The notes under the pieces were generated by a model. The model did no database searches. It worked only from the letters and a program-made list of their open reading frames with translations, and had not been told where the DNA came from. Made by a program: the position numbers and the translations under genes. DNA of 39,976 nucleotides from CAZKCI01 sp964584165 (GTDB taxonomy: Bacteria; Auribacterota; Erginobacteria; Erginobacterales; CAZKCI01): NCBI GenBank assembly GCA_964584165.1, contig CAZOYW010000028.1:1-39976 (forward strand), in the 5' to 3' direction. Shown one piece after another: positions 14,502 through 22,576 of the stretch. Numbering within the stretch: position 1 is the first letter of the stretch; every line of letters starts with the position of its first letter.

Positions 14502-15935
14502 TTATAGATACCCGAGCGCCTTCAGCCGTTTCAGGTTCTCAGCGTCCATCGTCGTCGCCTTCTGCTCCGCCGCCCGCTCGAAGTGGAGGCGGGAGGACTC
14601 GATCCGGAGCCCCCGCAGGCGCATCTGGAGACGGGCCACCGCCGCGGGGCGCGACAGAGAGAGGTCAGCGATCTCTCCGGGGTCCCGCCCGGCGTCGAAG
14701 AGCCAGTGGAAACCGGGCGCCCGTTTCTTCCCTTCCCGCGTCAGGTAGTCCCTCTGGTCCATCAGGTAGAACCATTCCCGCGTCCGCACCGACTCTATGA
14801 AGGGAGGGGCGAAGTCGTCGAAGTCGGCGTAGACCTCGAGCCCGAGGTCGCGGTCGCGCCGGACCGCCGGGAGAAGGCTCACCCCCTGAACGGACGAGGG
14901 GAGCGGAAGGCCGAGAATATCGAGGACCGTGGGGAGGAGGTCGACCGAGCGGACGAGCTGTCCCACCCGCTTCCCCGCCGGGAGAACGCCGGGGAGCCGG
15001 AGGATGAGGGGGACGCGGGTGACCTCGCGGTAGAGCGAGTCGTGGCGGAAGCGGCCGTGCTCGAGGAACTCCTCTCCGTGGTCGGAGGTGAAGACGATGA
15101 GCGTCCGGTCCAGGACCCCCGCCGCCCGGAGAGAGGCGAGCAGGGCGGCGATGAACTCATGGTCCACGTAGGCGATGGAACCGTCGTAGAGGGCGTTGAG
15201 GTGGCGGATATCGCGCGGGTCGCCCGCATCGACCGTCTTCCAGAAGCGCTCGCTGAGCTTGTCCCAGGCCCCCCCCGCCCAGGCGCCGCCGACCCGGAGG
15301 CCGAGCTCGGAGAGAAGAGCCGCGCCGGAGACGATGCCGCCCGCGTATTCCGGATCGTATCTTTGGTCGTAGGGAGGCGGGGGGAGGTAGGGGTCGTGGG
15401 TGTAGTAGGTGTGGTAGAAAAGGAAGAAGGGCTTCCCCGCGTTCCGGGCGATCCAAGCGCAGGCTCCCGGCGTGTCGCCGGACTCGTCGTAGACGGAGAA
15501 GCCCCGGTCGAAGCCGATCTTCCCCGCCACGTTTCCCCCCCCCGTGAAGGCGGCGGAGACGTATCCCCGGGCGGCCAGGATCTCGGCCAGGGTCGGCACC
15601 TGGGCCGAGAGGGTCTTCCCTCCGTAGACGCCGTCCGGTCCCCGCTTCCACATGTAGACGTTGTGGGCGCGGGGGTAGAGGCCGGTCATGATCGACATGT
15701 GGGAGGGCGTGGTCTTGGGGGAGGAGGAGAAGGCGTTCTCGAAGAGGACTCCCTCCGCCGCCAGCCCGTCGACGGAAGGAGAGGTGTCGCGGGCGTAGCC
15801 GTAGCAGCCCAGGCGGTCGGCCCGGAGCGTGTCGACCGAGATCAGGAGAAGGTTGTAGCGGGGAGCCTCCGGGGAGCCTCCGCACCGGAGGCCCAGGGCG
15901 CTCAAGACCACCAATAATCCGCACCTGATCTTCAT
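14502..15935 (-). CDS. Sulfatase-like/alkaline phosphatase superfamily hydrolase, lipoprotein-like
   Basis: This 477-residue protein starts with a hydrophobic leader ending GLRC18, a loose lipobox. NLLLISVDTLRADRLGCYGY holds the first metal-binding Asp (D35), and FTSDHGEEFLEHG holds the second site. The C-terminal LKRLKALGYL is usual in this family. The position of the formylglycine Cys/Ser is taken by T75 in KTTPSHMS, so it is probably a Thr-nucleophile member (phosphatase, phosphodiesterase or phosphotransferase type) and not a true sulfatase. Its ATG overlaps the stop of the upstream GT-C/TPR gene (ATGA, 15932-15935), indicating translational coupling and a shared role at the cell surface. 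Confidence 0.85.
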   Translation of the reverse strand: MKIRCGLLVVLSALGLRCGGSPEAPRYNLLLISVDTLRADRLGCYGYARDTSPSVDGLAAEGVLFENAFSSSPKTTPSHMSIMTGLYPRAHNVYMWKRGPDGVYGGKTLSAQVPTLAEILAARGYVSAAFTGGGNVAGKIGFDRGFSVYDESGDTPGACAWIARNAGKPFFLFYHTYYTHDPYLPPPPYDQRYDPEYAGGIVSGAALLSELGLRVGGAWAGGAWDKLSERFWKTVDAGDPRDIRHLNALYDGSIAYVDHEFIAALLASLRAAGVLDRTLIVFTSDHGEEFLEHGRFRHDSLYREVTRVPLILRLPGVLPAGKRVGQLVRSVDLLPTVLDILGLPLPSSVQGVSLLPAVRRDRDLGLEVYADFDDFAPPFIESVRTREWFYLMDQRDYLTREGKKRAPGFHWLFDAGRDPGEIADLSLSRPAAVARLQMRLRGLRIESSRLHFERAAEQKATTMDAENLKRLKALGYL

Positions 15936-17866
15936 TGGGCGAGGAGGCGTTGGAGGTTGTTCCGGGCGAGGGAGTAGTCCGGATCGATCCGGAGGGCCTC
16001 GCGGTAGGCTTCCTCCGCCGCCGACTTCTCGCCCAGGGCGGCGAGGGCCAGGCCGAGGTTGTTGTACGCCTCTTTCCCGGAGGGAAAGAGGCGGATCGCG
16101 TTCCGGAAGTCGTTCTCGGCCAGGCGATATTCCTTCCGCTTCAGATGGACCGTCCCCAGGCGGTTCCAGATCGGCCAGTGGCCGGGGTGGAGCCGGGCGG
16201 CGCTCTCGTAGGCCGGCGCGGCGCGGTCGAGTTCGCCGGACGCGAGGAAGGCGTCGCCCAGGTTGAAGTGGACGCGCCAGTCCCGCGGCTCGAGCTCCCG
16301 GGCGATGAAGAGGGACTCCAAGGCTTTCGCCGGGGCGCCCCGGGCCAGATGGGCGCTAGCCAGGTTGATGAAGCCGGCCGGGCGGTCGGGGTCGAGGCGG
16401 GACGCCTCCGTGAACTCCGCGATCGCCCGGTCGAACTCCCCTTTCCGGACATAGGCCTCGCCCAGGTTGGAGCGGTACAGGCCGTTCCAGGGGAGGATGC
16501 GGACGGCCCGGCCGTAGTGGAAGATGGCCCGGTCGAGGGCGCCCCGCCGGTAATACTCGATGCCGAGGTTGTAGTTGACCCGGCAAGCCTCGGGGCAGAC
16601 GCGGTAAGCCGCGGAGAAAAGGGCGAAGTTGTCCCTCCAGTCGCGGTTCCTGGTCCAGGTCCGGGCCGACCAAGCCGCGAGCAAGACGGCGGCGGCACCC
16701 CAAACGGCGGCCGGACGGAAGCGCGCGAGCGAGCGCTCCCCGACCAAGCCCAGGGCGAGGCAGAACCCCCAGGAGGCCATGTAGATCAGCCGCTCGGCCA
16801 TGTCCGCCCCGATCACGAAGAGGAGGTTGGAGGTCGGCGCGTAGTTGACGGCGAAGATGAAGACGGCGAGGAACCACTCGCCTTTCCGGCGGAGGGAGGT
16901 CCCGGCCAGGGCGGCGGCGGCGAGGAGGGCGGCGATCCCTCCCGCCGACCAGAGGTAACGGAGCCAGTCCGGCGGCGAGAGCTGGGCGTAGCTGTAGTCG
17001 CAGGAGAGGCGGGCCGGCCAGAGGAGGAGGGCGAGGTAGCGGGCGAGGACGCCGAAGACGGCGAGGACGCGCTCGGAGGGGGGGAGGAAGACGAGATAGT
17101 TGGCGGCGATGTCCTCCGACGAGGGGATGATCCGGAAGTAGAGGAGGAAGAGGGCAAGCAGCAGGAGAAGCCAGGGGAGATAGAACCTCCAGAACCTGCG
17201 AATCAATAATCCGCGACAATCCGCGAAATCCGCGGCCTTATTTCGGGCCGAGGCCGGCCGCCGGAAACGGAACCAATCGCAGGCCGGGGCGACGAACGGA
17301 AGGAGCCAGGAGGTCCCCTTGGAGAGGGCTCCGATCAGAAGGAGGGGGAGCGTGGACCAGTAGGCCCACGACCAACCGCTCTTCGCCGAGGGCGCGGCCG
17401 CGAGGTAAACGCGGAGGGCGAGGAGAAAGCAGAGGCTGGAGATCAGCTCGCTCCTCCCCACCACGGAGGCGGCCACGTCGGCGTGGACGGGATGGACGGC
17501 GAAGCAGGCCCCGGTCAGAAAGGCCAGGGCGCGGCGGGAGGGGAAGAGGGCGAGGGTCACGGAATAGACCAGGAGGGAGACGGCGGCGTGGAGAAGGATA
17601 TTGACCAGGTGGTAGCCCGCCGGGCGCAAGCCGTGGACGGCGTGGTTGAGCGCGTAGGTGACGAGGGGCACGGCCCGGCCCGGGGGCGGGCGGCCGTCGG
17701 GGCCGGGGAAGACGCAGGAGTTTAAGGAGGCGAGGGTGAGGGACCGGATGGCGGGGTTGTTGACGATCTCCCGGAAGTCGTCGTAGACGAAACCGTTTCC
17801 GAGGGTGTTCGCATAGACCAGCGCGGCGAGGGCGAAGACGGCGAGGGCGGGAAGCGCTGGCTTCAT
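15932..17866 (-). CDS. TMTC-like GT-C membrane protein with C-terminal TPR repeats (paralogue B)
   Basis: This is a 644-residue protein from the ATG at 17866, which aligns with the starts of the two paralogues (MKPALPALAVFALAALVYAN). A longer frame from 17929 would begin inside a dispersed repeat and is unlikely. NGFVYDDFREIV carries the acidic GT-C pair. About ten membrane segments are followed by about six TPRs (for example CRVNYNLGIEYYRRGALDRA). Compared with paralogue A it has an extra loop (ARNKAADFADCRGLL) encoded by an ATCCGCGA-type repeat at about 17197-17240. It is coupled to the sulfatase-like gene. It probably transfers a sugar from a lipid-linked donor on the periplasmic face. Confidence 0.85.
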   Translation of the reverse strand: MKPALPALAVFALAALVYANTLGNGFVYDDFREIVNNPAIRSLTLASLNSCVFPGPDGRPPPGRAVPLVTYALNHAVHGLRPAGYHLVNILLHAAVSLLVYSVTLALFPSRRALAFLTGACFAVHPVHADVAASVVGRSELISSLCFLLALRVYLAAAPSAKSGWSWAYWSTLPLLLIGALSKGTSWLLPFVAPACDWFRFRRPASARNKAADFADCRGLLIRRFWRFYLPWLLLLLALFLLYFRIIPSSEDIAANYLVFLPPSERVLAVFGVLARYLALLLWPARLSCDYSYAQLSPPDWLRYLWSAGGIAALLAAAALAGTSLRRKGEWFLAVFIFAVNYAPTSNLLFVIGADMAERLIYMASWGFCLALGLVGERSLARFRPAAVWGAAAVLLAAWSARTWTRNRDWRDNFALFSAAYRVCPEACRVNYNLGIEYYRRGALDRAIFHYGRAVRILPWNGLYRSNLGEAYVRKGEFDRAIAEFTEASRLDPDRPAGFINLASAHLARGAPAKALESLFIARELEPRDWRVHFNLGDAFLASGELDRAAPAYESAARLHPGHWPIWNRLGTVHLKRKEYRLAENDFRNAIRLFPSGKEAYNNLGLALAALGEKSAAEEAYREALRIDPDYSLARNNLQRLLAQ

Positions 17867-17924
17867 GGAGGGGATGGTACTACATACCGGTCGGAGCATT
17901 GTAGTCCAGACATCGGCGATGGCG

Positions 17925-18042
17925 GTCATGGCGAGCGAAGGACTTTAGCCGCGAGCGGAGCGTGGCGGGAAGCAATCTCCTGTCGCTCGGAGAGTTGAGA
18001 TTGCTTCGCCCCCTTCGCTTCGCTCTGGGTCCCCGCAATGAC
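17925..18042. repeat. Imperfect palindromic element, about 118 bp (MITE-like)
   Basis: The element starts GTCAT-GGCGAGCG and ends CCCGCAATGAC, with inner inverted arms GAAGCAATCTC (17969) and GAGATTGCTTC (17997). Such nested inverted repeats are commonly seen scattered through draft genomes. It occupies most of the 222-bp space between the GT-C/TPR start and the metallo-beta-lactamase gene; the remaining bases show nothing recognisable. Confidence 0.65.
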
Positions 18043-18088
18043 CAATCTATGCTATTCCGGACTGACTTACCTGAGGGGCGGCGGACGG

Positions 18089-19207
18089 TCAGCGGACGGC
18101 CGGCGACGGCGCGGCGGAGACCTCCCGCGCGTCCGGCTTGAAGTAGGCGATCCGGTATTCCTTCCCGTCGCTCGTGACGACGACGTGGTCGTCGTCCGCG
18201 CATTCGGCCGCCCCCTTCCCCGCGTCGAGGCGGTCCGTCCGCCAGACCCGGCAGCCCGCGGCCTCGTAGCGCTTGATCACCGTCGCGTCCGGAAGGCCGT
18301 AGCGGTTCCCCGCGCAGACGATCCCCTCCCGGGGGGCGACCGCGGCGATGAAGGAGGCGGTGGACGAGGTCTCGGAGCCGTGGTGGGGGATCTTGAGGAT
18401 GGTGGAGCGGAGCGTCCCTTCCTTCCCGTAGAGATCGAGGAGGGCCTTCTCGGCGAAGAGCGGGTGGTCGACGTCGTTGGCCCCCGATCCGCTGGGGCGG
18501 TATTTGCCCTCGATGTCCCCGGCGAAGAGGAACGAGACCCGCCCGTAGGTCAGCTTGAGGACCAGCGAGCTGTTGTTGATCGTCTCCTCCCCGACGCGGG
18601 GGTCGGCGTAGAGAATGACGGCCTCGAGTTCCTCTCCCCAATCGAGCCGGCAGGGCACGGCGGAGGCGAGGGACCTCAGGGCGGGGACTTCGGCGGACCC
18701 GATCGCCGGGGAATAGAAGACGCACCCCGGCTCGATCACCGCCCTCCAGCAGAAAGCCCCGTAGGAGTCGCCGGGATGGCGGTAGCCCGGATCGACCACC
18801 CGCTTCACCGCGGCGGCGTCCAGGATCGCGCTGAGCCCACGGTAGTGGTCGTTGTGGGCGTGGCTTAAGAGCATCCACTCCACCGGGCCGCGGGGGCGCA
18901 ATCCGAGGGAGGCGATCTGGGAGCAGATCCTCTTCGTGGAGGGACCGCCGTCGATGATGACGTCGTAGCCCTCGCAGAGCCCGTTGCCGGGGATCCCGTC
19001 GTCCGGCGTCCGGATCCAGATGCAATCGCCGTGGCCGACGTCGACGAAGACCACCCGGAGGGGGGTGACCGCGGAGGGAAGCGTCTCGGCCGCGAAAGCG
19101 GCGGCGGACGGGGAGGGGGCGGGCGAAGGCGCCGCGGCGGCACGGAGGGCCAGAACCGCCGCCAGTGCCGCGCCGATCATATGTCGGAAGATGCGCCCCA
19201 TGGCCAA
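18089..19207 (-). CDS. Secreted ComEC-type metallo-beta-lactamase fold protein
   Basis: This 372-residue protein has a signal peptide (IGAALAAVLALRAAAA) and an Ala/Pro-rich linker. VFVDVGHGDCIWI begins the hydrolase domain, followed by DGGPSTKR, the metal motif HAHNDH (116-121), NNSSLVLKLTYGRVSFLFAGDIE and ILKIPHHGSE. This is the stand-alone form of the ComEC/Rec2 C-terminal hydrolase, a two-metal nuclease or phosphodiesterase fold acting outside the cytoplasm. The channel part of ComEC is absent. The ATG lies in a small palindrome and lacks a good Shine-Dalgarno; the ATG three codons later or at residue 10 are alternatives. The substrate may be DNA or another phosphodiester. Confidence 0.85.
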   Translation of the reverse strand: MAMGRIFRHMIGAALAAVLALRAAAAPSPAPSPSAAAFAAETLPSAVTPLRVVFVDVGHGDCIWIRTPDDGIPGNGLCEGYDVIIDGGPSTKRICSQIASLGLRPRGPVEWMLLSHAHNDHYRGLSAILDAAAVKRVVDPGYRHPGDSYGAFCWRAVIEPGCVFYSPAIGSAEVPALRSLASAVPCRLDWGEELEAVILYADPRVGEETINNSSLVLKLTYGRVSFLFAGDIEGKYRPSGSGANDVDHPLFAEKALLDLYGKEGTLRSTILKIPHHGSETSSTASFIAAVAPREGIVCAGNRYGLPDATVIKRYEAAGCRVWRTDRLDAGKGAAECADDDHVVVTSDGKEYRIAYFKPDAREVSAAPSPAVR

Positions 19208-19266
19208 CGGCCATAAAAGGAAAGTGATCAGTAAACAGCGATCAGAGAGCGCCTCGTCTTCCGATA

Positions 19267-19301
19267 ACTGATCACTGATTACTGATCACTGATCACTGTT
19301 T
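19267..19301. repeat. ACTGATC heptamer array, five units
   Basis: ACTGATC, ACTGATT, ACTGATC, ACTGATC and ACTGTTT follow each other. The units encode the last residues and the stop codon of the minus-strand zinc-ribbon gene, so the array has supplied its C-terminus. A scattered GATCAGT unit lies also at 19226. Confidence 0.8.
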
Positions 19302-19506
19302 TGCGGTATTCCCGCCGACCGCACTGCGGACATTCCCAGGTTCTCTCCTCTTCCTCCGCCTCCGCGGCCGGGCCGAAAAGGGGATTCTCCTCCTCCTCCC
19401 AGGCCGCTCCCCCCCCTTCCCTCTCGCGCCCCCAGGAGAGTCCTCTGGTGATCTCCACCATCTCGCGGCGGCAGTCGGGGCAGATCCTGGAAGCGTCGCC
19501 GGACAT
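19279..19506 (-). CDS. Small zinc-ribbon protein
   Basis: This is a 75-residue protein from the ATG at 19506, chosen because AAGGAG lies four bases upstream; a longer frame from 19542 lacks such a site. Two CxxC knuckles (CPDC near residue 9, CPQCG near 58) flank an acidic, glycine- and glutamate-rich loop. The pattern is that of a rubredoxin-like or transcription-factor-like zinc ribbon. The last five or six residues come from the heptamer array. The function is unknown. It is the first gene of the minus-strand series that continues with the metallo-beta-lactamase gene 71 bp downstream. Confidence 0.65.
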   Translation of the reverse strand: MSGDASRICPDCRREMVEITRGLSWGREREGGGAAWEEEENPLFGPAAEAEEEERTWECPQCGRREYRKTVISDQ

Positions 19507-19567
19507 GGGACTCCTTATACCCGATCCACCGGCGACGCGCAACGCGGGAGGAGGGGGAGGGAAGAAA

Positions 19568-19617
19568 GTTACTCGGGGTTACGCGAAGCTGCGTGAGGTT
19601 ACGAAAGGTTGCGCGGC
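19568..19617. repeat. Decamer repeat array 5 (degenerate)
   Basis: GTTACTCGGG, GTTACGCGAA, GCTGCGTGAG, GTTACGAAAG and GTTGCGCGGC keep a strict 10-bp period but have drifted from the consensus. The array lies in the divergent region between the zinc-ribbon gene and the amidohydrolase gene. Confidence 0.75.
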
Positions 19618-19658
19618 GGGGGCCGGGCCCGATCGAAATCGAGAAGCGGCCTTGCGCT

Positions 19659-19691
19659 TATTCATGAAAACCGATGGTTTTCATGAATAAT
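19659..19691. repeat. Palindrome TTATTCATGAAAACC-GAT-GGTTTTCATGAATAA
   Basis: A perfect 15-bp stem with loop GAT is followed by TCCGGGC. It shares ATTCATGA and CCGGG with the hairpin at 1569-1618 and lies directly upstream of a TATAAT box, so it could affect start of transcription of the amidohydrolase gene. Confidence 0.7.
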
Positions 19692-19697
19692 CCGGGC

Positions 19698-19703
19698 TAT
19701 AAT
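19698..19703 (+). promoter_or_regulatory. Probable -10 box of the amidohydrolase gene
   Basis: TATAAT is followed by CCCCGCG, the same string as at the strong promoter before 33430 (TATAATCCCCGCCG). No good -35 is present at 17 bp; the palindrome occupies that position. It lies 46 bp before the chosen ATG. Confidence 0.45.
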
Positions 19704-19749
19704 CCCCGCGTCGGAATCACACCCCACCACCCCACACGGGAGGATGACC

Positions 19750-20955
19750 ATGGACATCCTGATCGCCAACGCCAAGCTCCGGAGAAAACCGGGGACCTGG
19801 GACATCGCGGTGGCCGGGGGCCGGATCGAGAAGATCGCCCGCAAGATCAAGGGCCCCGCCAAGAAGAAGATCGACGCCGAGGGCAAGCTCGTCACCGAGT
19901 CCTTCGTCAACGCCCACCTCCATCTCTGCAAGGTCTACACCCTGATGATGATGACCGAGGAGGCCCTGAAGGACTACCACGGCGAGGGGATGGGGAAGGC
20001 GATGACCGCGATCGAGGCGGCCTCCAAGATCAAGGAGAAATACGACGAGAAGTGGATCCTGCCCAACGCCCGCCGCGCCCTGCAGCTCGCCGCCCGAAAC
20101 GGCGTCCTCCATATCCGGGCCTTCGCCGACGTGGACAACAAGGCGAAGCTCCAGGGGGTCAAGGCCCTGATCCAGGCCCGGGAGGAATTCCGGGGGGTGG
20201 TCGACGTGCAGGTGGTCGCCTTCCCCCAGGACGGGGTGGTGCGGGAGCCGGGGGCGGACAAGCTCGTCCGCGAGGCCCTCGACCTGGGCGCCGACGTGGT
20301 CGGGGGCATCCCCTGGATCGAATACACCGAGAAGGACGAGGCCGATCACATCGACGCCATGTTCCGGCTCGCCGTCCGCTACGACAAGAACGTCTCGATG
20401 CTCGTGGACGACGCGGGCGACCCGGGGCTACGGACGCTGGAGATGCTGGCCCTGGCGACGATCAAGAACCGCTGGGAGGGGCGGGTGCTGGCCCACCACG
20501 CCCGGGCGATGAGCCAATACCCCGACCCCTATTTCATGAAGCTCGTCGCCCTCCTGAAGCGGGCGAAGGTCGGCGTGGTCAGCGATCCCCACACCGGGCC
20601 GCTCCATGCCCGGGTCAAGGACCTGCTCCGCGAGGGGGCCAACGTCTGCCTCGGCCAGGACGACATCTCCGACGCCTACTATCCCTACGGCCGGAACAAC
20701 ATGCTGGAGGTGGCCTTCCTGAACTCCCACCTGCTCTGGATGACCACCGAGGCCGAGATGGAAACCCTCTACGACATGGTCACGAACAGCGCCGCCCGGG
20801 CGATGGGGATCGCGTCCTTCGGCCTGGAGGTCGGCAAGCCCGCGCATCTGGTCGTGCTCCACGAGGAGAACGTCCTGGAGGCCCTCCGCCGCCACGGCGA
20901 GCCCCGCTTCGTGATCAGCCACGGCAAACTGATTCAGTCGATGGGTAAGGGTTAG
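19750..20955 (+). CDS. Cytosine-deaminase-like amidohydrolase with altered metal site
   Basis: This is a 401-residue protein from the ATG at 19750, which has GGGAGG six bases upstream; the ATG at 19744 would have no spacing. Residue numbers here count from 19744. It shows NAHLHL (H58, H60), HHARAM (H252) and GQDDISDAYYPYGRNNML (D306), an order that matches cytosine deaminase CodA. The CodA segment VHCDE, holding a metal His and the catalytic Glu, is here MLVDDAGD, so His is Leu220 and Glu is Asp223 in my alignment from memory. It is probably a hydrolase of a cyclic amide with a different metal or mechanism, or has lost activity. The last codons and stop are supplied by a palindromic repeat. 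Confidence 0.82.
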   Translation: MDILIANAKLRRKPGTWDIAVAGGRIEKIARKIKGPAKKKIDAEGKLVTESFVNAHLHLCKVYTLMMMTEEALKDYHGEGMGKAMTAIEAASKIKEKYDEKWILPNARRALQLAARNGVLHIRAFADVDNKAKLQGVKALIQAREEFRGVVDVQVVAFPQDGVVREPGADKLVREALDLGADVVGGIPWIEYTEKDEADHIDAMFRLAVRYDKNVSMLVDDAGDPGLRTLEMLALATIKNRWEGRVLAHHARAMSQYPDPYFMKLVALLKRAKVGVVSDPHTGPLHARVKDLLREGANVCLGQDDISDAYYPYGRNNMLEVAFLNSHLLWMTTEAEMETLYDMVTNSAARAMGIASFGLEVGKPAHLVVLHEENVLEALRRHGEPRFVISHGKLIQSMGKG

Positions 20956-21047
20956 GATAGGGGTTTGGTAAATGGGTAAAGTCGATGGTGCGGCTTCACC
21001 TGACCCCGGCCCGATGACCAAACCGTTTACCTAACCCTAGCCCATCA
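20940..21047. repeat. GGGTTAGG-rich palindromic element, copy 1
   Basis: The left arm begins GATGGGTAAGGGTTAGG and the right arm ends CCTAACCCTAGCCCATC. The two arms of about 50 bp are imperfect inverted repeats around CGGCTT. The left arm contains the TAG stop of the amidohydrolase gene. Confidence 0.75.
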
Positions 21048-21059
21048 TCAAATCAGTTC

Positions 21060-21174
21060 ATGGGTCAGGGTCAGGAGGTGGGTCTGGTCGATGGGTAAGG
21101 TTGATGGTGCCGCCCGGCGAGTTTCACCTAACCATGACCCATTTACCAGACCCACCTCCTAACCCTAACCCATC
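21060..21174. repeat. GGGTTAGG-rich palindromic element, copy 2
   Basis: A second imperfect inverted repeat of the same design: arms start CATGGGTCAGGGTCAGGAG and end CCTAACCCTAACCCATC, with the shared GATGGTG/CACC at the turn. It ends just before the ATG of the TPR lipoprotein (21182). Both copies fill the 226-bp intergenic space. Confidence 0.75.
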
Positions 21175-21181
21175 TGCCATT

Positions 21182-22552
21182 ATGCTAATCAGGCTAATCC
21201 TCCTCGCTCTTCTGTTCTTCCTCCTCCCTTCCTGCCGGGAGCAAGCCCCCGCCCCGCCGTCCGGGCCGCAGGAGCTGGCCGTACGGGAGGCGCTCCGGAA
21301 GGCCGAGGAATCGCTCGTCGCCGGGCGGACGGGAGAGGCCGAGGCCGGTTTCCAGGAGGCCTTCCGGTCCGACCCCCGCTCGGACCGGGCCGCCGAGGGC
21401 CTCTCCCGCGCCCACTTCCTACTGGGAAACCCCGCCCGGGCGATCGAATGGGGCCAGACCGCGACCAGGCTCAACCCCACCTCGGCCGCGGCCTGGAAGA
21501 GCCTGGCCCGGGCACTGGACGAGGCGGGGCGCGCCGCGGACGCGGTCGACGCCATGGGCCGGGCCGCCCGGCTCGAACCGATCAACCCCGACATCTTCAA
21601 CGAGCTCGGCGTCCTCTGGGGCAAGGCCGGCAACCTGGACGAGGCGGCAAACGCCTTCAGCCGGTCCATCGCCATCAACCCGAAGAACCCCGAGGCCTAC
21701 AACAACCTCGGGATGGTCCTGCTCCAGCAGGGCGAGCTGAAAAAGGCCCGGGAGGCGATGGAGGCGGCGCTCAAGATCCGCCCGGACTACGCCAAGGGGC
21801 GTTTGAACCTCGGCCTGGTTCTGGACCAGGCGGGCAACGAAGCGGGCGCTCTCCGCGAGTATCAGGAGGCGCTTCGCCTCCAGCCGACGCTCATCCCCGC
21901 CCATTTTCTCATCGGAAACATCCACCTCAAGCGGGGAGAGCTCGAAGAAGCCCGCTGGTCGTTCCAAACCATCGTCAGCCTGAAGGCCGACTTCCCCCCC
22001 GCCCACATGCGCCTGGGCGAGGTCGCCCTGCGGGAGAAGAAATACGAGGAAGCGCTGGGCTTCCTCCGCGCGGCCATCTCCCTTGCCCCCCAGGAGGCGG
22101 CCTCCTACGATCTCCTCGGCCGGGCCCAGATGGAGACGGGCGACCTGGACGGGGCCTACAAGTCCTTCGTCTGGGCGATCGACCTCAACTCCGGCAACGA
22201 GTCCTATTATCTCCACTTCGCCGAGCTCCAGATGAAACAGGAGCGCTTCCAGCAGGCCAAGAGCGCCCTGGAGAAGGCCCTGGCCCTGAAGCCGGACCAC
22301 GGCCGGACCCACCTCCTGCTCGGGCGGGTCTACGATACGACCGGGCAGACCGACCTGGCCCAGGAGGAGTTCCGCAAAGCCGCGGCCCTCGACCCGGAAG
22401 GCGAGGACGGCCGGGCGGCCGCGGCGGCCCTGAAGCAGGCGGCGGGGCATCCGGAAGCTTCCCCCCGCCCCGGGGCGACCGCCCCCGAGCTCTTCTTCGA
22501 ATCGGTCCTGAAGAAGATCGAGGCCCAGCCGACACCGCCGGCCGGGCGCTGA
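21182..22552 (+). CDS. TPR-repeat lipoprotein
   Basis: This is a 456-residue protein from the ATG at 21182. A frame from 21101 is open but would start inside the palindromic repeat and bury the signal peptide. The leader MLIRLILLALLFFLLPSC gives a lipobox (LPSC, Cys18). Residues 40 to about 420 hold roughly ten TPRs, for example PEAYNNLGMVLLQQGELKKA and SYYLHFAELQMKQERFQQA. It is probably an outer- or inner-membrane-anchored scaffold. The C-terminal 40 residues are Pro/Ala-rich and carry no domain I recognise. The next gene on the strand starts 291 bp later. Confidence 0.85.
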   Translation: MLIRLILLALLFFLLPSCREQAPAPPSGPQELAVREALRKAEESLVAGRTGEAEAGFQEAFRSDPRSDRAAEGLSRAHFLLGNPARAIEWGQTATRLNPTSAAAWKSLARALDEAGRAADAVDAMGRAARLEPINPDIFNELGVLWGKAGNLDEAANAFSRSIAINPKNPEAYNNLGMVLLQQGELKKAREAMEAALKIRPDYAKGRLNLGLVLDQAGNEAGALREYQEALRLQPTLIPAHFLIGNIHLKRGELEEARWSFQTIVSLKADFPPAHMRLGEVALREKKYEEALGFLRAAISLAPQEAASYDLLGRAQMETGDLDGAYKSFVWAIDLNSGNESYYLHFAELQMKQERFQQAKSALEKALALKPDHGRTHLLLGRVYDTTGQTDLAQEEFRKAAALDPEGEDGRAAAAALKQAAGHPEASPRPGATAPELFFESVLKKIEAQPTPPAGR

Positions 22553-22576
22553 TCGCGAGCGCACCGACCGGGTCGC

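Noticed and set aside
17867..17929. N-terminal extension of GT-C/TPR paralogue B
   Set aside because: Its ATG lies inside the palindromic element at 17925-18042 and the paralogues support the start at 17866.
20940..21174. Telomere or chromosome end
   Set aside because: Coding sequence continues on both sides and the GGGTTAGG strings are part of a palindromic pair.
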